DNA of 64,000 nt from Chlorops oryzae (Eukaryota > Arthropoda > Insecta > Diptera > Chloropidae). Of the stretch, positions 1-12,000 are shown one piece after another. Both the position numbers and the translations under genes were made by a program. How positions within the stretch are numbered: position 1 is the first letter of the stretch; each line of letters starts with the position of its first letter. The stretch spans positions 819,501 through 883,500 of the forward strand of contig CM035808.1 in the NCBI GenBank assembly GCA_020466095.1. Direction: 5' to 3'. Under the pieces are notes generated by a model, which saw only the letters and a program-made list of their open reading frames with translations, had not been told where the DNA came from and searched no databases.

Positions 1-3000
1 AATCTGAAGGTACTCGCCGCTCCGTATTTCACCAAAGAACCCGAAATTCAGAATGTCGCCGAAGATGAAGAAGTTGAGTTCCGATGCGCCGCTGGCGGTA
101 TTCCAGAGCCGACAATTCAATGGATCCATAATGGCAGGCCAATCGAAGTCGCGTCGCCGAATCCGCGACGTGTCGTCGAAACGAATCGCATTATCATTCG
201 GGATGTAGTTAAGGCCGATACGGGTAACTACGGCTGTAACGCCACCAATTCTTTGGGCTATGTCTACCGCGATGTCTACTTGAATGTGCTGGCCCTGCCG
301 CCGGAAATCCAGGAGCCACCGAAAGCCAAAGAAGCGACCGTCGAAGGCAAGAACGTTACATTGCGTTGCCGCGTTTTCGGCGCGCCACGCCCCCAAGTCA
401 AATGGATTCGTAATGGCCGAGAAGCTGACCGGTGGACGTTACATCACACAGGCTTCGGGCGATTTGGAAATTCGCGATCCGATCTTCGATGATGCGGGCG
501 CCTATACGTGCTACGCGGTGAATAAGTTCGGCAGCAAGACGGCCAACGGAACGCTGATCGTGAAGAGACGCACGATCATTACGCAAGCACCGCAAAACTA
601 TGAGGTCGCAGCTGGACAATCGGCCACATTCCGTTGCAACTATGACAAAGATCCCGATCTGGACATCACGATCGAATGGTGGAAAGCCGGTGTGCCCATC
701 GATTTCGAGAGTGAGCCGCGCTTCGTTATGACCAATGACAATTCGCTGACAATTGCGAAAACGATCGAGCTGGACTCTGGCGATTACACATGCGTTGCAC
801 GCACGGAAATCGATGAAGCGACAGCCTCGGCCAATTTGAATGTCTTCGATGTGCCGCATGCACCCCAGTTGACTGGCATCACGTGCATGGGTAATAAGGC
901 GGCGATTAGCTGGACAGCTGAGGGTGATCAGCGGACACTCATTCTGCACTATACGATTCAGTTCAATACATCGTTCACGCCGGAAACATGGAATATAGCC
1001 TACGAAAAAGTCCCATCCACCGATCAGTCCTTCACCGTCGACATGAGCCCATGGGCCAACTATACATTCCGGGTGATTGCCTTCAATAAAATCGGACCAT
1101 CACCGCCATCGTCGCATAGTGAAGTGTGCACCACACAGCCCGATGTGCCGTACAAAAATCCCGAAAACGTTGTCGGCCAAGGAACCGAACCCAACAATCT
1201 CGTCATTTCATGGACACCCATGCCAGAGATTGAGCACAATGCACCGAATTTCCAATATCGAGTCTATTGGAAACGTGACATACAGGCAGCTGCATGGGAA
1301 ACCAAGGATATCTACGACTGGAAACAGAATAACATCTTGATACCTGACCAGCCGGCATTCGTCAAGTATAAAATCAAAGTGGACGCCATCAACGAGCGAG
1401 GAAAATCGAATGTCGAAGCAGCAGTCATAGAAGGATACTCAGGAGAAGATCGTAAGTTCATCAGCTTATCGTATATTGCCATTATGTTCCATTAAAATAA
1501 TTTTTTTTTTGAAAATTCCTCATTTCCAGGACCACTTGAGGCTCCATTGAATTTCACATTGGTGCAAGTGACCGGGCCAACATCGGCGGTTGTTGCTTGG
1601 AATGCAGTGCCAGTCGAATCGGTGCGCGGTCATTTCAAAGGCTATAAAATACAAACGTGGACCGAAGAGGAGGGCGAAGAGGGCCTGAGGGAGGTTACGT
1701 TGTTGACAAGACACCACCAAGCGCATTAGTAACGGACTTCAAGCCCGATTCGAAGAACTTTGCACGCGTTCTCGCGTACAATGGACGCTTTAATGGTCCA
1801 CCAAGCCGCATTATCGATTTCGATACACCCGAGGGTGTTCCATCAGCAGTCCAGTCACTCGACGCCTACCCGTTGGGTTCGTCAGCTTTCTTGCTTTCGT
1901 GGAAGAAGCCCCTGAACCCGAACGGCAAAACTCACTGGCTACAAGCTCTATTACGAAGAAGTCAAGGGCAGCTACGTCGGCGAACGACGCGAATATGATC
2001 CTCATATTACCGATCCGAATGTTAGTCGCATGAAAATGGCCGGACTTAGACCGAATACAAAGTACAGGATCTCGATAGCAGCGACAACGAAAATGGGCGA
2101 AGGCACAGAGTAAGTACTTTGATCGTGATCTCTAAATGGAAATCCATCGAACCCATTGCTTCTCTGTTCAAAAGGTATTTCATCGAAAAGCGTACCTTAA
2201 CCGAAGACTCGCAGGAGCCTGCGGTGCCGAATTTCTCTTCAGAACGACTGACTTCGGAAAATGGGTATGCCAAGTACCGCATCAATTGGATTCCCAGCAA
2301 CGAAGGCCATGCCGGAACACACTTCTTTACAAAATACAGGTATGATCTTTCGAAATTGTCATCGCTCTCGCTATGTTTTCTCTAATTTATCATATTTTTT
2401 TTTATCATCTTCATTTTAGGGTGAAAGGTGAGACACAATGGATTAATACCGATCCGGAGAAGAACAAAGACTATCAAGAAATCGCCGGTCTCGATCCCGA
2501 TACCGTTTACGAATTCAGCGTAGTCGCAGTCGATGGTCATTACTTTACTGCCAGCCCGGTTAAAGAGATCGATACCAGCGGAGTGGAGGGTCCAATTAAG
2601 GTGCCAAATCAAGATGTGGCAAACGCTGGCTGGTTTATCGGCATGATGCTTGCTTTGGCATTCATCATCATCCTCTTTATAATCATCTGCATTGTTCGGC
2701 GTAACCGCGGTGGAAAATATGATGTTCACGATCGCGAATTAGCGAACGGCAGGCGAGACTATCCAGACGAAGGCGGATTCCATGAATACTCCCAGCCGTA
2801 AGTTGATTAGTCCAATGTCAAATATTAATCTAGACACCGTAGCATTGAAAAGAAAGCTCACGGTCAAAAAGTATAGTCTACTATTAGGCAAATAATTTAA
2901 AGTGTAATCTTTTCTATTTTTCTTTTCGAAAATTCATCTTTCGATTATCAAAATTATCGATAATCGAAAATATCGATTCTAGAAACTATTATATGAAATA

Positions 3001-6000
3001 TCGATTGTTGAAAATATCGATCATGGAAACTCGATTGTTGAACCTATCGATAATTTTGAATTTCGATTCAAGAAAATATCGATCATTTAACCTACCGGTT
3101 ATTGAAAAAATCGATTATTGGACCTATCGATTATTGAATTAATCGATTACTGAACCTATACATTATTAAAACTATCGATTTTGGATCCTATTGACTGTCG
3201 AAATTTTCAATTATCAAACTATCGATAACTCCCCAGCTCTGTCGAGCCAATAAAAAAGACAAACCTAGGCACGTTCTTGCTTCATCACGTCGTGAAATAT
3301 CTTCAGAAATTCTGCCAGTCTTAAGTGTCCGATTTTACAAACCAAATGAGAATTATAGGCGTCGGGCTAAAATTTTATTCTATGCACTGATTCCAGAACG
3401 AGGGGGTTTTCCCGTTTTGAGAGATTTTTTTTCGATTTTACCTTTAACCAAAAATCACAATTCTCGTCACTTCACCTCATGCAAATTGCACCGAAATTCT
3501 GCGAGTCTTATGTGTCCCATTTTATGAACTAAATGAGAATTGTACGCGATATGCAAGACTGCATAGAAAATACGTTAAACCGTCGGCAATCAACTCTTTC
3601 CTTAATGTGATTAGTACAGAAACTCTGCTTCTGTTCCTGGCATGGTTACAGGCATGTATCCAGGGGGGATTTAAGGGGTTTCAAACCCCTCCCCCGATAT
3701 CAGCTCTATCTAATATGTATCGATCATAAAAAGAGGTAAATATAAATTAGTAGAATTCTTGTCTAAGTTTGTGAAAGACTTGGACAAAAATTTTTCGTAT
3801 ACCATATATAGCCTCTTTGAATCATTTCTATGTACGCCGAAGACCATAACTTTGGTCAATCTTGATTAATATTTTTACCCGTCTTATATTTATAACAGGC
3901 AATGGACAAGCAAGAGTTCGTCCGATGCCTGTGCAACTCCGTTATGTTCTGGTGATTCAATTCAAAGCAACATTGAGTGATAGTTCGATCGAGTATGGCT
4001 TATGTAGAATTCTCCTCGTGCATGAAGTTTCATGAAAGACATTCGGAATCCGAAAATATTATATTCTACCATTATATATGCCCTTTTCATTTTGATATAA
4101 CCCAAACCATAATTTTCATTGATTAATGATTTTCTTACCCGTCCTATATTTATATACAGGCTGGACAACAAGAGCGCCGGCCGTCAGTCGGTTAGTTCGG
4201 GAAACAAAGCAAGCGGTCTGGAAAGTGATACAGATTCGATGGCCGAGTATGGCGATGGTGATACAGGTAGGTGCTTTCATTCTTCGGCCTCACATTTATT
4301 TTCACATGAATTTCCTCAAATGCTTCTGCAAGTGTTTACACAGCTAGCCATTGCGTAATGATCATTTTGTTAAACGTAAATCGTAAAATTTTCATGTGAT
4401 GCACTTCGTTCTGAAATATAAATTAATTTTTTTTTTTTTTCATTTGTTTTTTGGTAATTTAATTTTTGTTTTTTTTTTTTGTGCGGTGTTGAAAATGAGC
4501 GCAGTTGCTTCCATTGTGCAGAAGATCGAGGAGAAGTTGCCCCCATTGCCCGAGCAACGGGAAGATGTCATGCCAGATTAAGCACAATGAACATTGTAGA
4601 ATCCCCCCTAAAATAAAATAAAAAATCAATATTTTCTTTTGAGCAGGTAAAGAGGCACATCGAAATTTGCATGCATGTTGAGTTATGTTGATCTTAATTT
4701 TGTTTTTTTTTTTTCTTTTTACTTAACACCACCTAACACTTAATTGCAGTTGGAAGAAGTTTTCAATGAAGTTTTCTTAATAATAATAAAGAAAATTGCA
4801 AAGAATTGCAGCTACTGCTAATAACTTTAAGCAATTTCATGCACCACATTTGTGTTTGTCAGTCGCACATTTCATATTGAGGATGATAAAAAAAAAGTGC
4901 GCCGGGTCGGGTTACTTTAAATTCCCGAAAGGAAAGACTTGAAATGAATCGACAACCACTGTTGAAAATCTTCCGATTTCATAATTATAATTTAAATTGC
5001 AACAATTCGAATGGAATCGCTCACAAATTATAACAGTTATAACCAGGGCTCAGAAATATATGCATTTATAAATTTAAAGCATACTTTATGGAGTAAAAAT
5101 TTTGTTCAACTCACATAAAGTTAAGATTCAAATCGATTTTTAACTTCAATAAGAATTTTTCTGAAGGTAAAAAAGCCGTTGGAAGTTCAACTTCACTAGA
5201 CTTATTCGCAAAATGTTGGTAAGAAAAGTTTTTCTCCCATAAAGTATGCTTTAAATTTATAAATGCATATGGGCATTTCCATGATGTCGAATGCGACATT
5301 CGCACGCATTCTCAGTGGAAAAAGAAATATACGAAATTTTTTTTTTATTTGGACAAATGGCGGAAGTTATAGCTCTTGACTAGCACTGTAATTGGTGCTA
5401 AGGTTGATTTCTGGAAATTGTTCCTTTTCAAGATAATTACAAAAAACTAAGGCATTCGCACGCTACAAAAACAGAAGTCAGTTTTGAGGCGAACAGTTCA
5501 ACACTGATTTCAGCGAAACTTGAGGCAATATTTTAATGCGACTAATTTTGTAATACTGTACATTGATGAATCTTAGAACTGGTTTTTATTTGATTCAAAA
5601 ATATTAAACAGTTTAGTTTTTTATTTTATTTTAATCACTGTCGCACGCTACATGTCGAATGCTACATTTTGTTGCATCATACGTTTTAATTTAATGTGTA
5701 CTTTTCATTTAATTGGACATGAAGAAGATGATGATAAATGACTTTTAATGTTTTCAATATATTTATTTTCACAAAAAAAAATTATAAACTTAAAATATCG
5801 TCAAAAAAAAAAAAAAAAAAAATAAGAATATTCATCTTTTACATAAAAAATAAAGAATAGAAACTAACTTAACTGTGAATAGTATTACTTGTATTAAATA
5901 AAGATTTTTTAATGGAATATGCAGTCCTAGCTCCTTCAGGACTGCCCTCTTAATATGCCAACCGATGCTTCAAACTGTATTTTTAACATTGGCTTGTCAT

Positions 6001-9000
6001 TGAGGCATTACCACTCCCACATTTAACTACTCCACGAATAGACCTACTGTGGTGAATTAGAGGTCAGTTGTCTTACACAAAATACTCTACATTTTGACTA
6101 GTCATGTTCTGGGGTAACTCAGAGTACTCCTTTTCGGTAAGTTGACCTATCGCACCCTTGCTACAAAATCGGTACAACTCAAAATTTCGCATTTCTGGAA
6201 CAATCATTCATTCTCTATTGAAACTTGCAAAAAATAATTATTTTTCTTAACTTAGTTTATTCTTAATCGACTACTGCATCAGTCTATATAAACATAAATT
6301 TTCTAGGTGTTGAGTTTCTTGCAAAAAAATGTGGTTGAAAATAAAAAATTTGAAATGGGTTTAGGAGCAAGGGTGCGAAATTTATAAATTTTACACTAAC
6401 GATGTCGCACGCTACAAACTTCAAATATGTCTCAGGGCCAAAGCGTTGATTATTTTGCAACAAAATTTTTTTTATTTAATTGCAATACAAATTGCTGTTT
6501 GCTGCGAATATTTGAGGCGCGTTGCACAAACACCTTTGACTCACTGATAACAAATGCTATTTTTCAATGTCGCACGCTACAACCCAATAAACGATAAAGT
6601 AAACAAAAAATTTACCGTAATTGGCGATTGCATCGTTCCCTTTGCATTTTTCTTATATTCCTCAAATATAAAACGATATTTAAAAGTGCAAATATCAAAG
6701 CATAGTGGATGTTATTACGAACATTAATCAAAACAAAACGGGAAGAGAAATATTCAAAACATAACTTTTGCATTTGTGCGACTTTGCATTTGAATATTTC
6801 TAAATGTGTTATGAATATATGTGGAATATGTTTAGATTAGTAAAATTTGATCAATTCTCTATAAACATATGTTAAAACAACATACTTTTATAGGCTTTGA
6901 ATTTTTTGACTGCGGTTGACATTTCTGTGGAAATGCCCATATATTAGGTGTAGTAAAAAGAAATCCATTATTTTTGCATTAAATTGAGGGCTTTATTTAA
7001 GATAGTTAGAATGACCCGATTTAGGTCAAATATGCGCCGTTTTGTTCGATAACTTGTTGCCATTTTAAAGGTAATTTCATTATGCCTCTCTCATAGAAGC
7101 CCTCGTTCCTATTAGCAAAAAATTGAGACAGTCGAATTTCAGAAGCCTCTCTTGAAGCGAATGTTTCACCAGCAAAATTGTTCGCCATGGACAGGAACAG
7201 ATGGTAATCACTTGGTGCCAGGTCCGGACTATAAGGTGGATGCAGAAGAATCTCCCAACCAAACTCCCGGAGCTTCTGGCGAGTGACTATCGATGTGTGT
7301 GGCCTGGCGTTGTCCTGATGGAACACAATTCCTCTCCTATTGGCCAAAGCTGGTCGCTTATGGGCGATTGCTTCCTTCAGACGGTCCAATTGTTGACAAT
7401 AGAGTTCCGAGTTAAGAGTTTTGCCGTATGGGAGCAGCTCATAGTAGATAATTCCCTGCCAATCCCACCAAACACACAGCAAAACCTTCCTGGCCGTCAA
7501 TCCTGGCTTGGCCACCGTTTCCGCCGGTTCACCGTGTTTCGACCACGACCGTTTTCGCTTAACGTTGTCGTAAGTGACCCACTTTTCATCACCAGTCACC
7601 AACCGCTTCGGAAATGGGTCGATTTTGTTGCGGTTCAGCAGCGATTCGCAGATGGAAATTCGGTCTATGAGGTTTTTTTGCGTTAACTCGTGTGGCACCC
7701 ATACATCGAGCTTCTTTGTGTATCCAGCCTTATTCAAATGGTTCCAAACGGTTTTTTGTGCAATCTTTAGCTCTTTTGCAATCGAAACAGTGCTAACATG
7801 ACGGTCGGACTCGATAATTTCCATGATTTTATCGACATTTTCGACAATTGGCCTTCCAGTGCGTGGTGCATCCTTGACATCGAAGTTACCGGAACGGAAT
7901 CGACGAAACCAAAATTACGCATGATTGGCTGTTACAGTATCAGGTCCATAAACGCTATTCACATTTTCAGCCGCCTGGCTTGCGTTTTCTCCCTTATCGA
8001 AGAAAAACTGTAAAATGTAGCGAATTTTCTCTTTGCTGATGTCCATCTTTGACAAGCTCTCAAACAAAACTGAATCAATCAATCAAAAAAGTGTCAAAAA
8101 AGCTTTTTTAGTAGGAACTGTCATCTTTCTAATGCCCCCTAGCGGAACACGATCGGACTTATACAACGCGAGATGCAGATAAATAACGCCATCTATTGGA
8201 AAAATAATGGATTTCTTTTTACTACACCTAATATATCCGAGCCCTGGTTATAACAGTTATATCGATTGACAAAACTTCTTGTTTATACGAGCATCAAGTG
8301 GGAAAAAGAATTAGCCTGGCTTGTAATGACGAATACTTAACACATGCAAACATATGAAAACAGTTACAATCAAATCCACAGTTCATTGAAACTGATTCTA
8401 TATATTTGGATGTGTTGAAAACACTGTGCTCGAATTTGGTACTTTTTTTTTACCGACAACATGGAGACAAATCTTGTAAACATAATTGGGGGGCGCTGAA
8501 TTCAGTCCCATCAACCGATTTTCAAGATCGGCTCTAGTTTTTGAGATATCGCGGTTTCAAAATTATTTTAAAAAATTTGAAGCATACTTTTAGGGGAAGG
8601 GAAACTGTTGACATTAGATTTTTAAAAAATATATTTTTTAAATTTAACGAAACAGTTCTCAAAAAGAGCTTTAAGATCTGTGATGTTATTTGACAAGACG
8701 GCATAATGGGAAAGCACAAGGCTAGGAATTGAGAGCACTGAAGTTCAAACCCCAAAAAAATTGAAGCGGAAAATTTTTTTTTTTAAATATTTCGGATTTT
8801 TTTTTTGAGTGATTTTGCTTCACAGAAATTTCTTTTCCTCGAACTTGTTTCGATGGCCATTTGATAGATTGAACGCCTGCTACAAGATGCAAAGTAATTG
8901 GGGTGAAGTGGAGTTCATCCGGCAAACTGACTCAAGAAAAAATCCGAAATATAAAAAAAAAAATTTCCGCTTCAATTTTTTTGGGGTTTGAACTTCAGAG

Positions 9001-12000
9001 CTCTAGATTCCTAGCCTTGTGCTTTCCCATTATGCCGTCTTGTCAAATATAAAAAAGTAGTCCCAAAATCTAAATTAGTTGTTGGGGAAACTAAAATGTT
9101 TTAAGTAAAGACAAAATTATGCTTGCATACTTTTGGGATTAACTTTTAAACACGAAAATCTCCGTTAACTGAGCCAATCACAATAAATCAATATCACAAT
9201 TGTATTCAGCGCATTTTACTTAGTATTTCTAGATATGAACGCGGTCTGTCGGTTTTTTGCAGGAATATTCCTGCGCTATTGGAAATCAGGCATTATAAAA
9301 TCAAGATCAACGGGAGCTTTTATGGAATGTTTTTGTAATAATCAAGAGAACCAATCAAACAACAACAATTAGCATTCCACATTTAAATCCATCAAAATTC
9401 ATAGCAATCTCTCAAAACAATTTGAAGATCGTTTGAACTAACTTTATTGGGGGAAAATGTTTATACACTCAAGATCAGGACGATTTAAAAGACACCAAAC
9501 CATTTTGTGATCACTCTGCCTCATTTGAACGTGCAATATTAAATATGTTTTCATTCGGATTGATTTCATTCTCATTGAAGGGGGGATTACTTATGTTAAT
9601 TGTGGCGTTCTCTCTCACTCAAGCAACGTCGATTGTGTTTTGTCGAAGAACAATTTGTGTTTGTGTATATCGCTCATTTTCATCATCACTCAAAGCTCAA
9701 AAAATGCCTAATTAATAACACTAGTTTACAGCATTTTTTCCCCTGGACATCTAAATGCACAAATACAAAAAAAAAGGGCAATGTAAAAAATGAAAATAAC
9801 AAATTTTAGCTTAAAAGTATGCAACGTATTTATGTGATAGGACTTAAATTGCTTATATTTTCCTTTTATTCAACTCACTTATAAAATTATAGCTTTGCCA
9901 TTTATCCATAGATTTTGAGAACTAATGCCTCATTTTGTTTGGCAATGAATATATTTTAAATAAAAAATTAAAAAATGTAAGAATTGACTTTTTAGATGCC
10001 GATAAAAGAAACAACTTGAGGCATTTTCTCTAAAAATATGAGATCGATTAAGGTTTAAAGGTTTACAGAGTCTTATTTTTTTGACCCATGTGAGAAAAGT
10101 GTTCGAGGGGTTCGGTTTATTTAAGTTCTGCTGTTCGAAAAAGCTCCAAAACCCCCTTTAAAGATTCTTTTTTTTTATCAATAGAAAAAACACGTTCAAA
10201 AAATTTTTTTATAATATTGTGTTCATGTTTAGAAGGCCAGCCATCGTCCATTTGAAAAGTGCATTAAGATGTCTGGAAAAAATTAAAAATAATCATTTGT
10301 AAACTAGTGTAATAAACAGGGCTCGGACTTTGTTGCATTTATAAATTTAAAGCATACTTTATGGAGTAAAAAATTTGTTCAACTCACATAAAGTTAAGAT
10401 TCAAATCGATTTTGAACTTCAATATGATTTTTTTTGAAGTTAAAAAATCGGTTTGAAGTTCAACTTTGCTAAACTTATTCGCAAAATCTTGGTAAGAAAA
10501 ATTTTTGCCCCATAAAGTATGCTTTAAACTTTTAAATGCAACAAAATCCGAGCCCTGGTAATAAAGCACAAGGAGATTTCTGTGCGGCGAACTGATTTAG
10601 TACCTATATAAAATGGTACCTATATAAATTCATATTTGCCTAAAATATGATTGTTTCGTTTTTGTTGTTGTGTTATTTTTGCTTAAATTTATTTTTGTTG
10701 ATAAAAATGATAAAATATCGCAGCTTTTGCTTTGATGTTTAACGATAATCTTTTTCTTGCCATTTTACCATTTGATTTTCAAATTTCTTATTTTTTTTTT
10801 TTTTTTTTTTTGTTCTTTTTGTTCTTTTTTCCATTGCACCGCAAATTTTTACATGAATTTATTGCTCCAAACACACCGTATCGTCATTGTTTAACCGCGG
10901 CGCTCTAAACTGAAATGTTCAATCAGGCATGAACGAGGATGGCTCGTTCATTGGGCAATATGGACGAAAAGGACTTTAACGATGCAAAAAACAATAACTC
11001 TAGCCCAACGAAGAATTGTGTTTTTTTTGAAAACAGAGAGAGAGAGCAGCTCAATAGATTACAAAGTCGAATAAAAAGCGGATAATAAAAACATGTTCTG
11101 TTCTATTCTAACTGCCAAAATCAACAGCAAATGCAGCAGCACAGCGCAACGCAACCACTGGCAATATTCGTTTTTTATGTGTGTTTATTTTTTATTTTTA
11201 TAATTTTATTTTATAATTTAAAACTATCACATAAGAAATATCCTGTATGTGTGTTTTCTTTTTTAATCCTATTTTTTTTTATTGTGCTTTTTTATTTCGA
11301 TTTCTTTTCGTATTAAGCTTTCTTCGTGTAGATTTTATCGAAGTTTTTTATGTTCATCACCTAAATGTATGCTTTTTTGTTTTGTTTTTATACCTACGTA
11401 TACATAAGTCTACGTTTCGTTTTATGCATATCGAATCGATTTAATTTTTTTGTCTTTTTTTTTTGTTTGCTTTTATGTTTTTCTGTTTTTAGCATTTAAT
11501 TTATAAACTTTTCAATGTATTGAATTAAAAACATATGTATATTTTAATCCTACAAAAATATATTTTAAGTTCTAAAGTACCTCGTTGCATTCAGTGAAAG
11601 AAACTAAATTCAATAAGGAATGAAAATTTCCCTCCTACTCATATCCAGTCCTGAAGTTTAAAACGAAAAATAAATAATAATAAAAAAAAAATCCCTTTTT
11701 TTTAACACTTTTTTTTTTTAAGAATTCCATGTTTTTCTGATGCATTTTCATCTAAGTTAAGCCTGAATTGAATGTTTTGCTAGCAATTTATTGAATAAAA
11801 AAAAAAAAATACGAAATCCGCTCGAAAGAGATTTAATAAAATTTGGATCAGAAACTACTCCACAGTTTTCATGATTCTTTTTTTTATTTTTTATTAAAAA
11901 ACCAAATCAGTTGCCATTTGCATTCACAGTTTCAAAAACATATATAAAGGCGCCCTAGGTTGGTTAAGAAATTTTTATGCTTTAGGGGCTCGCTCCAGAT

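Larger units (their letters stand above)
5044..8246. mobile_element. hAT-type MITE copy 1 (CAGGGCTC ends), split by later insertions
   Basis: The element starts CAGGGCTCAGAAATATATGC and ends ATCCGAGCCCTG, flanked by a perfect 8-bp target duplication GTTATAAC (5036-5043 and 8247-8254). Its body (5044-5270) matches the intact 241-bp copies at 10317 and 13557: an inverted-repeat element with GCATTTATAAATTTAAAGC arms. It is interrupted near its right end by a 1.67-kb TIR element and a mariner. CAGNG-type ends and 8-bp duplications are typical of hAT elements. Confidence 0.88.

Noticed and set aside
7201..7686. 161-codon plus-strand ORF
   Set aside because: Antisense shadow of the mariner transposase on the minus strand.
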